A DNA stretch of 64,000 bases from Chryseobacterium sp. JUb7. Lineage in GTDB: Bacteria; Bacteroidota; Bacteroidia; Flavobacteriales; Weeksellaceae. Both the position numbers and the translations under genes were made by a program. The stretch is taken from assembly GCF_024806495.1 (NCBI RefSeq), contig NZ_JANUFF010000013.1, positions 1 to 64,000 of the forward strand. The letters run 5' to 3'. The notes below the pieces were generated by a model. It had not been told where the DNA came from. It saw only the letters and a list, made by a program, of their open reading frames with translations, and did no database searches. Shown piece by piece: positions 34,936-43,076 of this stretch (position 1 is the first letter of the stretch; every line of letters starts with the position of its first letter).

Positions 34936-35202
34936 ATGAAAAAATTATTAACAGCAATGTCTCTGGCCTTAGGATTAGGATTTGCTACCGCTCAACAAAC
35001 AGCTCCTGCTACAGCGACAAAAGCTCAGCAAACAACAAAAACAGCGACAACCGTTAAAAATACAGCAACTGCAAAGCCTGCCGCAACCGCAGCTCCCGAA
35101 GCCAAAATGAAAAAAGACGGAACTCCAGACAAAAGATATAAAGAGAATAAAAACCTCAAAAAAGACGGAACTCCGGACAAAAGATACAAAGCCAACAAGT
35201 AA
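34936..35202 (+). CDS. Small Lys/Ala/Thr-rich secreted peptide, copy 2
   Basis: 88 residues from the ATG at 34936 (MKKLLTAMSLALGLG). The signal peptide ends in ATAQ and is followed by QTAPA as in copy 1. The mature part is Ala/Thr/Lys-rich, then ends with two copies of an 11-residue basic motif, KKDGTPDKRYK, 16 residues apart, each followed by x-N-K. Copy 1 lacks this tail. The coding and untranslated parts were duplicated together. The motif looks like a short linear binding repeat; no enzyme function is possible from this composition. Confidence 0.75.
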   Translation: MKKLLTAMSLALGLGFATAQQTAPATATKAQQTTKTATTVKNTATAKPAATAAPEAKMKKDGTPDKRYKENKNLKKDGTPDKRYKANK

Positions 35203-35241
35203 ACTCAACATATAGTTGTTATTTTCATAATCAAATTTCGA
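35203..35241 (+). repeat. Duplicated 3' UTR block, copy 2
   Basis: Near-identical to 34692-34730 (see that entry). Both precede a hairpin of the same design. Confidence 0.8.
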
Positions 35242-35244
35242 AGA

Positions 35245-35272
35245 ACCGATGAATTTATTCGTCGGTTTTTTT
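35245..35272 (+). terminator. Terminator of small-peptide gene 2
   Basis: The stem ACCGATGAA/TTCGTCGGT with one T-G pair and the loop TTTA, followed by seven Ts. It has the same layout as the terminator of copy 1. Confidence 0.85.
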
Positions 35273-35316
35273 ATTTCATATTTAATTAAAATGTTATGAG
35301 ATTCTTCAGTTATTTA

Positions 35317-35324
35317 TAAATTTG
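35317..35324 (+). promoter_or_regulatory. -7 box TAAATTTG directly before a start codon
   Basis: A perfect TAnnTTTG match ending 4 nt before the GH3 ATG at 35329. It predicts a leaderless or nearly leaderless mRNA. Confidence 0.62.
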
Positions 35325-35328
35325 AACC

Positions 35329-36828
35329 ATGTTAAACTTCCTCAAGAAAAAAGCGGCGTTGGTTTGGGCAAAAAAGCATGTTCAAAAAGCAGAAGAATTC
35401 AAAAAAAATTCTGAAAAGAATCAAGAAAAGCTATTGTTAGCTTTAGTAGATACAGCTCAGAAAACACTGTTTGGAAGAGAACATGATTTTGAAAACATCA
35501 AAACAGTAGAAGATTTCCGGAAAAGAGTAAAAGTTGCCGACTATGAGGATCTGAAACCTTATATCGAGAAGGTAAAAAGAGGACAGGCCAATATTCTGTG
35601 GACCTCAACTCCGGAATATTTTGCAAAAACATCGGGAACGACGTCAGGCGCAAAATACATTCCTATTTCTAAAGAAGGAATGCCTTTTCAGATAAAAGGC
35701 GCTCAAAGTGCTTTGTTTCACTATATCGCCAAAAAAGAAAATGCCGATTTTGTAAAAGGAAAAATGATCTTTTTACAGGGAAGTCCGGAACTGGAAGAAG
35801 TTTTCGGAATAAAAACAGGAAGACTTTCCGGAATTGTAGCACACCATATTCCCAATTATTTACAGAAAAACCGTCTTCCGAGCTGGGAAACCAATATGAT
35901 GGAAGACTGGGAAGCCAAGGTTGATAAAATTGTGGAAGAAACTGAAAAAGAAAACATGACTTTGATTTCGGGAATTCCGCCATGGCTGATCATGTATTTT
36001 GAAAAACTGACAGAGAAACACGGTAAAAAAATAAAACAGATATTTCCGAATTTGCAGCTCATTGTAACCGGAGGGGTTAACTATGAACCTTACCGCGACA
36101 AAATGGAAGAACTTCTGGGTGGAAAGGTAGATATTGTACAGACTTTTCCTGCCTCTGAAGGTTTTTTTGCCTTTCAGGATGATTACACCAAAGAAGGACT
36201 ACTGCTTTTGACCAATCACGGTATTTTTTACGAATTCATTCCTCTGGAAGAATATGGTAAACCCAATGCGAGAAGATTGACCTTAAAAGATGTTGAGCTT
36301 CATAAAGATTACGCTTTAATTTTAACTACAAATTCAGGACTTTGGGCCTACTCCATTGGAGATGTTGTACGCTTCATTGATAAAAACCCTTATCGGATAC
36401 TGGTAAGTGGGCGGACAAAGCATTTTACGTCTGCCTTTGGTGAACATGTGATCGCCTTTGAAGTAGAAGAAGCCATGAAATCCACTTTAGAAAAATACCC
36501 CGCTCAAATCACAGAGTTTCACCTCGCTCCTCAGGTGAATTCCGCTGAAGGATTGCCTTATCACGAGTGGTTTATCGAATTTGAAAAAGAACCGGAAAAT
36601 TTAGATTTATTTAAAAATGAACTTGATGATCAGCTCAGAAAACGGAATACCTATTATGATGATCTGATTTCAGGAAATATTCTTCAAAAGCTTCACATCA
36701 CAACGTTAAAAAAAGGAGCTTTCCATGAATATGCAAAATCCCAAGGCAAACTTGGAGGTCAAAATAAAACTCCGAGACTCGCCAATGACAGAAAAATTGC
36801 AGATTTATTGGAAATTTATAAATTTTAA
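35329..36828 (+). CDS. GH3 family acyl-adenylating protein
   Basis: A 499-residue member of the GH3 (auxin-responsive promoter) family of ANL adenylating enzymes. FAKTSGTTSGAKYIPIS near residue 102 is the ATP phosphate-binding motif, TGGVNYEPYR lies at the domain middle, and YSIGDVVRFI with SGRTKHFTSAFGEH covers the hinge to the C-terminal lid. Plant GH3 enzymes join amino acids to acyl hormones; bacterial members have no settled substrate, so the reaction here is open. No other pathway gene is near. The promoter box lies 4 nt before the ATG. Confidence 0.9.
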   Translation: MLNFLKKKAALVWAKKHVQKAEEFKKNSEKNQEKLLLALVDTAQKTLFGREHDFENIKTVEDFRKRVKVADYEDLKPYIEKVKRGQANILWTSTPEYFAKTSGTTSGAKYIPISKEGMPFQIKGAQSALFHYIAKKENADFVKGKMIFLQGSPELEEVFGIKTGRLSGIVAHHIPNYLQKNRLPSWETNMMEDWEAKVDKIVEETEKENMTLISGIPPWLIMYFEKLTEKHGKKIKQIFPNLQLIVTGGVNYEPYRDKMEELLGGKVDIVQTFPASEGFFAFQDDYTKEGLLLLTNHGIFYEFIPLEEYGKPNARRLTLKDVELHKDYALILTTNSGLWAYSIGDVVRFIDKNPYRILVSGRTKHFTSAFGEHVIAFEVEEAMKSTLEKYPAQITEFHLAPQVNSAEGLPYHEWFIEFEKEPENLDLFKNELDDQLRKRNTYYDDLISGNILQKLHITTLKKGAFHEYAKSQGKLGGQNKTPRLANDRKIADLLEIYKF

Positions 36829-36871
36829 ATACATTTTTTCAATTCCGAAAACGTATATTCAAAAAAAATTA

Positions 36872-36879
36872 TAAATTTG
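36872..36879 (+). promoter_or_regulatory. -7 box TAAATTTG, small lipoprotein promoter
   Basis: A consensus box 18 nt before the ATG at 36898. Confidence 0.6.
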
Positions 36880-36897
36880 AGAAATTAAAAAATAATA

Positions 36898-37260
36898 ATG
36901 AAAGCATCTGTACTTTTAAAATCATCATTACTTACGTCTTTATTTGTTATTTCCTCTTGTGCAACTACAAAATATTCGGAAGACATTTCTAAGAATAATT
37001 ATTCCAACCTTGAAGCTGGAAAAATGTATGTTGTCTCAATGAAAGACGGCTCAAAAAAACAAAAAATGCTATTTCGTAATGTAGATGGTGATAATCTTAT
37101 CGGTACAGCAGGAAAAAAAGACAGCACCGTTGTTACTATTCCAAAATCCAACGTAGCCGCAGTAAAAGACAGCAGAAAAGCCAGAATAACAGCAGGTGCT
37201 GTAGTAATCGGAGCTGCGGGAGTTGCTGCTCTTGTATTGAGCTCATCCAGAGCTGACTAA
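36898..37260 (+). CDS. Small lipoprotein with C-terminal hydrophobic tail
   Basis: 120 residues. The lipobox VISSC places the acylated cysteine at C21. The middle part has KMYVVSMKDGSKKQKMLF and strands alternating with charged loops. Residues 99-117 (AGAVVIGAAGVAALVLSS) form a Gly/Ala-rich hydrophobic segment that could cross a membrane, so it may be fixed at both ends. It resembles short bacteroidetal lipoproteins of unknown function. A terminator overlapping the next promoter follows 60 nt after the stop. Confidence 0.7.
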   Translation: MKASVLLKSSLLTSLFVISSCATTKYSEDISKNNYSNLEAGKMYVVSMKDGSKKQKMLFRNVDGDNLIGTAGKKDSTVVTIPKSNVAAVKDSRKARITAGAVVIGAAGVAALVLSSSRAD

Positions 37261-37319
37261 AATAGATTTTATCTTTTAGTCTTCATTTGATTTATCATTC
37301 AAAAAATCGATATACTGAT

Positions 37320-37349
37320 AGCCTTAAATAAATATTTAGGGCTATTTTT
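37320..37349 (+). terminator. Terminator whose T-tract overlaps the next promoter
   Basis: A 10-bp stem AGCCTTAAAT/ATTTAGGGCT (one T-G pair) with the loop AAAT, followed by ATTTTT. The last stem base and the T-run are also the start of the MFS promoter box (37343-37350). Confidence 0.75.
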
Positions 37350-37350
37350 G
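37343..37350 (+). promoter_or_regulatory. -7 box TATTTTTG directly before a start codon
   Basis: A TAnnTTTG match ending 3 nt before the ATG at 37354, built from the tail of the upstream terminator. Confidence 0.62.
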
Positions 37351-37353
37351 TGC

Positions 37354-38589
37354 ATGATTTCGTTTACCCCGTTAAAGACATTGCAAAATGTCGAATTCAG
37401 GAATCTTCTTACCGGAAGATTTTTTATGGTTTTAGCCTTCAGAATGCTTGCTACTTTATTGGGATGGTGGGTATACCAATTAACAAAAGATCCTTTTTCT
37501 ATCGGACTTATCGGACTATCAGAAGTAATTCCGGCAGTGAGCTGTGCTTTATACGCAGGCCACGTCATCGATATGAATGAAAAGAAAAGGCTGTTGCTGA
37601 TTTGCAATTATGCCTACGTATTCCTTATCGGATTGCTATTAATTCCTGCATTTCTGAATGTTGAAATACACTTTACGGGACATCAGATCACTTATTACAT
37701 ATACGGAGTTATTTTTTTCACAGGAATAGCAAGGGCTTTTATAGGTCCGATAGTGCCTTCTATGATTCCTAAAATTGTGAAAAAAGAAAATCTTCCCAAT
37801 GCTGTTACTTTAAACCAGGCTACCTTTTTGATTTCTTCAGTTTGCGGACATGCAATCGGAGGATTTCTGATCGGATATTTTGGGGTACAATGGACCTTGG
37901 TTGTTATTATTTCATTAATATCCGTTGCTTCTTTATTTTTCTGGCAGCTGAATAAGCAATATTCCGAGCACAAAAAAGAAACGGTAAATGTGATGGAGAG
38001 CATGAGGGAAGGTATTGCTTACATTTTTAAAACTAAAGAAATACTCGGAGCTTTATGCCTTGATATGTTTGCGGTTCTGTTTGGAGGGGCAGTGGCAATG
38101 ATTCCGGTTTTTGCAACTGATATTTTAAAAGTGGGTGCTGAAGGTTTCGGTCTACTGAATGCAGCTTCAGACATAGGATCAATGTGTATCATTACCATTT
38201 TATCTCTGGTTCCGTTAAGAAAAAATCAGGGTAAAATATTACTGGCAGTAGTTACCGGTTTCGGACTTTGTATCATCGGTTTCGGACTTTCGAGAATTTA
38301 CTGGATTTCTTTTATGTTTTTGGTGTTTAGCGGAATGCTTGACGGTATTTCTGTGGTCATCAGAGGAACCATTGTTCAGCTAAAAACTCCGGATCACATC
38401 AGAGGGCGTGTATTAAGTGTAAATTCGATCTTTATTATGTCCAGTAATGAGATGGGACAATTTGAGAGCGGACTGAGCGCCAAACTGTTAGGAGTAGTAC
38501 GTTCCGTGATTTTTGGGGGAAGCATGACGGTACTTATAGCATTACTTGTAGGAAGTACAAATCCAAAATTAAGAAAAATGCAATATTAG
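37354..38589 (+). CDS. MFS transporter (EntS-like, MFS_3)
   Basis: 411 residues from the ATG at 37354; a TTG two codons earlier lies in the promoter box. About 12 hydrophobic segments. RNLLTGRFFMVLAFRML and GHVIDMNEKKRLLL match the MFS_3/EntS family of exporters, and PDHIRGRVLSVNSIF is the typical loop near the 10th segment. These proteins export siderophores or drugs in some bacteria; no siderophore genes are near, so the substrate is open. Its predicted mRNA would start at the ATG. Confidence 0.88.
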   Translation: MISFTPLKTLQNVEFRNLLTGRFFMVLAFRMLATLLGWWVYQLTKDPFSIGLIGLSEVIPAVSCALYAGHVIDMNEKKRLLLICNYAYVFLIGLLLIPAFLNVEIHFTGHQITYYIYGVIFFTGIARAFIGPIVPSMIPKIVKKENLPNAVTLNQATFLISSVCGHAIGGFLIGYFGVQWTLVVIISLISVASLFFWQLNKQYSEHKKETVNVMESMREGIAYIFKTKEILGALCLDMFAVLFGGAVAMIPVFATDILKVGAEGFGLLNAASDIGSMCIITILSLVPLRKNQGKILLAVVTGFGLCIIGFGLSRIYWISFMFLVFSGMLDGISVVIRGTIVQLKTPDHIRGRVLSVNSIFIMSSNEMGQFESGLSAKLLGVVRSVIFGGSMTVLIALLVGSTNPKLRKMQY

Positions 38590-38652
38590 GAATGAATCTG
38601 CGTTATTCATTAAATATATTACAAAAACTTTAATTACAGATTAATAATTTTT

Positions 38653-38660
38653 TATATTTG
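38653..38660 (+). promoter_or_regulatory. -7 box TATATTTG, first T9SS cargo gene
   Basis: A consensus box 19 nt before the ATG at 38680. Confidence 0.6.
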
Positions 38661-38679
38661 CTATATAAAATTCCCCTTC

Positions 38680-40770
38680 ATGAAAAAAACTCTACTGATT
38701 TTTCTGATATCATTTTTTCAGATATTTTATGCGCAGGAAGACTGTGCTACAGCTCTAGCTGTATGTGGGAACTCAGGTTTCTCATATACCCCTTCCGGTC
38801 ATGGCATTCAGGAATTACCTGAAGCCAATTGCGGATCTTACCTTGAAGATTATTCCGTATGGTATAAGTTCACTATTGCGACCGCAGGAACACTGACTTT
38901 TGCAATTACCCCGCTGCAAACAACTGCCGCAGATTACGACTTTTATGTCTGGGGACCCAACGTTGCCTGTAACAACAAAGGAAATACGATCAGATGTTCA
39001 ACTCCTTACACACCAGGTGCTACAGGACTGAATTTAACATCTACCGATCCTTACGATTATTTCGGACAGCCTGGATCTAATGCCGATGGCTGGGCAAAAT
39101 ATATGGATGTTTTACCTGGTGAAACTTATTATCTATTGGTTAATAACTATTCCGGAAATACAAACGGATTCTCATTAACCTGGGGAGGGACAGCAACACT
39201 GGCATCTCCGTTTAATGATCCCAACCTTACTCCTCACCCTTTCGTTCCGCCAGGACAACCGGCTGCCAATCCGGCTAACCCGAGAGAAGTAATTGTTTGT
39301 ACGAGCCCTGCAGTTTTCGACTTCAGCTCATTAACGAATGGTATTGTGAATGGAAATCCTAATTTCTTCGTAAGCTATCATACTTCTCAGAATGATGCTA
39401 TTGCCGGAAACAATGCGATTCTAACACCACAAACAGTTAACACGACAGATGTTTATTATTACAGTATCCATTATCAGGATCCTACCAACCCGACTAACCC
39501 AATCAACTCTTGTAGGGAAATTGGAAAGTTTAAGTTTATACTCGGAAATATTACAGCCAACGACGCTACGTTAACGGCATGTAACAATAATAATGCTGGT
39601 ACAGCAATATTTGATCTTACTTCTGCCGCGGTATTCAATGACCCGACTGCTATCAAGAAATTTTATCCAACGATGAATGACCTGAATGCAGGAACCAATG
39701 AAATCACCAACCCTACACAATATCAATCGTCAACAGGAGTGGTATACGTATTGGTAACGACACTTCAGGGATGTGCTGACAGTGCTAAGATCACTTTAAA
39801 CTTCTTCCCTGTAGTAGTTGTAAATGATGCAACCATAAGATCTTGCTTCATCGAAGGAAGTCCGGCAACAGCATCTTTCAACCTTACTGCAGCAGCTGTT
39901 ACCACTCAGCCAGGCATCACAAAAACATATTATCCATCATTAACGGATGCTGTAAACGGCACCAATGAAATCACAGCACCAGCTACTTATATCGCACCAA
40001 ACGGCGTGATATACATTAAGGTAACAAACGGAAACGGATGTTATGCTGTTGCAAAAGTGACATTGGTTGTACTTCCGCCAGTATATTCTAATGTATTGGA
40101 AGATAAAATTATCTGTATGGAAGACAAAACCACATTAGATGCAGGTCCTGGATTTACAGCGTATGAGTGGAGCACAGGAGCAACGACTCAGAAAATTAAC
40201 AATGCTGGTGTTGGAACATACTGGGTAAAATTAAAAACCGGAGATTGTATAACGCTACAGACTGTAAAAGTATATGCTTCTGAGCAGCCGGTAGTATCTA
40301 ATATTGATATTGCCAACAACACCGTAACAGTAAATGCTATAGGAGGAACTGCGCCTTACAAATATTCAATGGATAATATCAACTGGCAGGATTCCAACAT
40401 ATTCAATAACGTACCGAGAGGCAATGGTGTAGTATATGTAAAAGATGCTTACGACTGTGAACCTATTGATGTAGAGATTGTAATTCCTAACCTCATCAAC
40501 GTCATCACACCAAACGGTGACGGAATAAACGATGTGATTGATTATTCAGCATTAGGACATAAGCAGAATCTTGTATTCAATATCTATGACAGATACGGAA
40601 CGAAGATCTTCCAGGCAGATAAATTTAACGGTTATAAATGGGATGGTACCATAGCCGGTAAAAAAGTACCTACCGGAACCTACTGGTACTCTGTAACCTG
40701 GAACGAAAACAATAAAAAGAATACCCCTCTCAAATATTCTGGTTGGGTAATGGTAAAAAACAGAGATTAA
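38680..40770 (+). CDS. T9SS type-B cargo protein with PPC-like N-terminal domain
   Basis: 696 residues. Signal peptide 1-18 (cleavage after FYAQ), then a PPC-like beta-sandwich to about 170 (VWYKFTIATAGTLTF, ETYYLLVNNYSGNTNGFSL). Two Ig-like repeat units follow from about 291 (LTACNNNN) and 381 (IRSCFIEG), then CMEDKTTLDAGPGF near 475 and APYKYSMDNINWQDSN near 558. The last 88 residues (ITPNGDGIND, YDRYGTKIF, PTGTYWYSVTW, GWVMVKNRD) are the type-B T9SS/gliding-motility-associated sorting domain. The protein should be secreted through the type IX system and stay on or leave the cell surface. Binding partner unknown. It forms a close family with four others here. Confidence 0.9.
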   Translation: MKKTLLIFLISFFQIFYAQEDCATALAVCGNSGFSYTPSGHGIQELPEANCGSYLEDYSVWYKFTIATAGTLTFAITPLQTTAADYDFYVWGPNVACNNKGNTIRCSTPYTPGATGLNLTSTDPYDYFGQPGSNADGWAKYMDVLPGETYYLLVNNYSGNTNGFSLTWGGTATLASPFNDPNLTPHPFVPPGQPAANPANPREVIVCTSPAVFDFSSLTNGIVNGNPNFFVSYHTSQNDAIAGNNAILTPQTVNTTDVYYYSIHYQDPTNPTNPINSCREIGKFKFILGNITANDATLTACNNNNAGTAIFDLTSAAVFNDPTAIKKFYPTMNDLNAGTNEITNPTQYQSSTGVVYVLVTTLQGCADSAKITLNFFPVVVVNDATIRSCFIEGSPATASFNLTAAAVTTQPGITKTYYPSLTDAVNGTNEITAPATYIAPNGVIYIKVTNGNGCYAVAKVTLVVLPPVYSNVLEDKIICMEDKTTLDAGPGFTAYEWSTGATTQKINNAGVGTYWVKLKTGDCITLQTVKVYASEQPVVSNIDIANNTVTVNAIGGTAPYKYSMDNINWQDSNIFNNVPRGNGVVYVKDAYDCEPIDVEIVIPNLINVITPNGDGINDVIDYSALGHKQNLVFNIYDRYGTKIFQADKFNGYKWDGTIAGKKVPTGTYWYSVTWNENNKKNTPLKYSGWVMVKNRD

Positions 40771-40786
40771 GCTAATTAATATTATA

Positions 40787-40812
40787 AAAACCGCTTGCAA
40801 AGGCGGTTTTTT
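40787..40812 (+). terminator. Terminator after the first T9SS cargo gene
   Basis: The stem AAAACCGCTT/AGGCGGTTTT with one T-G pair and a GCAA tetraloop, running into Ts. Confidence 0.85.
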
Positions 40813-40859
40813 CACTTAAAGACAACCCTATTATTTAAACTTCACATAAACTTAAAAAA

Positions 40860-42920
40860 ATGAGAAGACTACTATTCGTTTTAGTTTTATTTTTATCACA
40901 ATTTTATTTTTCACAATCCGATTGTGACTCTGCTATTCCGGTGTGTGGAAACTCCAATTTCTCTTATACTCCCAGCGGTCATGGAAACGTGAATGAAGAC
41001 CTGGGAGGATGTCTGGTTTCCGACGAACACTTTTCAGTTTGGTATTCTTTTACCATTGCAACATCCGGAACGTTAACTTTTACCATTCATCCAAATGTGT
41101 TTGCAGATGACTATGACTTTGCAGTATATGGACCTAATGCCAGCTGCGGAAGTTTGGGAGCGCCTATCAGATGCAATTATTCCGGAGCCGATGGTGATAC
41201 AGGATTGACACTTTCTTTAACCGATCAGGACACCGATGATGCATGGAGTGCATATATGGATGTGGTGGCCGGAGAAACTTATTATCTGGTTGTTGACAAT
41301 TATTTAAGTACAGCTAATGGATTTTCATTATCATGGGGAGGTACTGCAACGATATCTTCAGCATTTACTGATCCTACCCTTACCCCATTCCCATTCGTTC
41401 CGCCGGGACAAACAAGTGCAACACCTAATCAGCCTAATGAAATAGCAAGATGTGCCCTTCCTACAACATTTAATTTCAACTCTCTTACCAGCGGAATTTT
41501 AAATGGAAATACATCGTTTACCGTAACTTATCATAATACGATGAATGATGCTATCACAGGAGATAACCCTATTACTTCACCAACTACTGTAACAGCAACA
41601 ACTTATTATTACAGAGTAAAATATCAGGATCCGAATAATCCGAATAACCCTTTGAACAAATGCTTCCAAACCGGATCATTTAAGTTTGTGCTCGGACCTA
41701 TAAAACCTACCAATGCCACATTGCTTTCTTGTAACAACAACGGAGCCGGCACAGCATCATTCAATTTGACACTGGCAGATGTATACTCTGATCCTGGAGC
41801 AACAAAAAAATATTATCCGACTCTGGCAGATTTAACGGCTGGTACAAACGCAATTACGAATGTTACCAACTATGTTTCAGGTGAAAAAACAATCTTTGTA
41901 AAAGTGACTACTTCTGAAGGATGTACAGGAAATGCTGAAATAGCATTGAAATTTCATCCTGTAGTTGTTGTAAATAATACCAGCATCGAATCTTGTTTTA
42001 TTGATACAGCTATTACAACAGCTTCATTTAATTTAACAACCGCCAACGTAACCTCTCAATCAGGAATTACAAAAAAATTCTATACTACATTTGCCAATGC
42101 GGTAAGCGGTGTCAACGAAATAACAACTCCTATGGCCTATGTTGCCACAAGTGGAGATGTTTATGTAAGAGTAATCAGTACCAACGAATGTTATGCTATT
42201 GCTAAAATTACGCTTAAAGTTTTGCCTCCGGTAAAATCGAATGTTCTGGTAGACAAAACAATTTGTATGGAAGATACAACCATTCTTGATGCCGGGCCTG
42301 GATTTGACGGTTACGAATGGAGCACAGGCGCTACAACACAGTCTATTTCAAATGTTCCTGTAGGATCTTACTGGGTAAGATTAAAAACCGGAGCTTGCTA
42401 TACATTGCAACAAGTAAAAGTATATGCCTCACAGCAACCTGTGATCACAAGTATTGACATTACAAACGATTCTTTCACTGTGAATGTAAACGGAGGAAAA
42501 TCACCTTACAAATACTCTCTTGACGGAACCAACTGGCAGGATTCTAATGTATTCACAGGTCTTCCGAGAGGAGAAAACAAAGTATTCGTAAAAGATGCTT
42601 TTGACTGCACCCCGATTGATGTTCAGGTAACTGTTCCGAATCTTCTGAATGCCATCACGCCAAACGGTGATAATGTTAATGATTATATTGATTATTCAGC
42701 ATTGGCTTACAAGAAGAATTTAACCTTTATCGTTTACGACAGATACGGAAACAAACTGTATGAAGCAGACAAAATCAGAGACTACAAATGGGACGGAACT
42801 TCCGGTGGTAAAAAAATTATCACAGGAACCTACTGGTACACCATCTCATGGAACGAAAATGATAAAAACAATACCCAGACAAGTTATACCGGATGGATAT
42901 TGGTAAAAAACAGAGAATAA
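40860..42920 (+). CDS. T9SS type-B cargo protein with PPC-like N-terminal domain, paralogue
   Basis: 686 residues, a paralogue of the preceding gene over its full length. Signal peptide 1-19 (FYFSQ), PPC-like domain to about 168 (VWYSFTIATSGTLTF, ETYYLVVDNY), proline-rich FPFVPPGQT linker, two repeat units (LLSCNNNGAGTASF and ESCFIDTAITTASF), then CMEDTTILDAGPGF, and the type-B sorting domain from residue 599 (ITPNGDNVND through GWILVKNRE). The C-terminal half is closest to the lectin-type protein at 45402 (shared KKNL-F-VYDRYGNKLY-ADKIR), while the N-terminal half is closest to the gene before, so parts may have been exchanged. No clear consensus promoter seen. Confidence 0.9.
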   Translation: MRRLLFVLVLFLSQFYFSQSDCDSAIPVCGNSNFSYTPSGHGNVNEDLGGCLVSDEHFSVWYSFTIATSGTLTFTIHPNVFADDYDFAVYGPNASCGSLGAPIRCNYSGADGDTGLTLSLTDQDTDDAWSAYMDVVAGETYYLVVDNYLSTANGFSLSWGGTATISSAFTDPTLTPFPFVPPGQTSATPNQPNEIARCALPTTFNFNSLTSGILNGNTSFTVTYHNTMNDAITGDNPITSPTTVTATTYYYRVKYQDPNNPNNPLNKCFQTGSFKFVLGPIKPTNATLLSCNNNGAGTASFNLTLADVYSDPGATKKYYPTLADLTAGTNAITNVTNYVSGEKTIFVKVTTSEGCTGNAEIALKFHPVVVVNNTSIESCFIDTAITTASFNLTTANVTSQSGITKKFYTTFANAVSGVNEITTPMAYVATSGDVYVRVISTNECYAIAKITLKVLPPVKSNVLVDKTICMEDTTILDAGPGFDGYEWSTGATTQSISNVPVGSYWVRLKTGACYTLQQVKVYASQQPVITSIDITNDSFTVNVNGGKSPYKYSLDGTNWQDSNVFTGLPRGENKVFVKDAFDCTPIDVQVTVPNLLNAITPNGDNVNDYIDYSALAYKKNLTFIVYDRYGNKLYEADKIRDYKWDGTSGGKKIITGTYWYTISWNENDKNNTQTSYTGWILVKNRE

Positions 42921-42942
42921 TTTAATTTTCATAATCTTTTAT

Positions 42943-42972
42943 AATCACCCCAATCCCGGGGTGATTTTTTTA
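42943..42972 (+). terminator. Terminator before dnaB
   Basis: A perfect 9-bp stem AATCACCCC/GGGGTGATT with a 6-nt loop and seven Ts. Confidence 0.87.
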
Positions 42973-43064
42973 TTCACATGATATAAAGCCCTTCATTACT
43001 AGAAATTTAAAACTTATCCACAATATTTATTAATTACTAATTTCAGATTATTTTTCAAATAAAC

Positions 43065-43072
43065 TATCTTTG
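43065..43072 (+). promoter_or_regulatory. -7 box TATCTTTG directly before the dnaB start
   Basis: A perfect TAnnTTTG match ending 4 nt before the ATG at 43077; predicts a leaderless dnaB mRNA. Confidence 0.65.
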
Positions 43073-43076
43073 CAGA

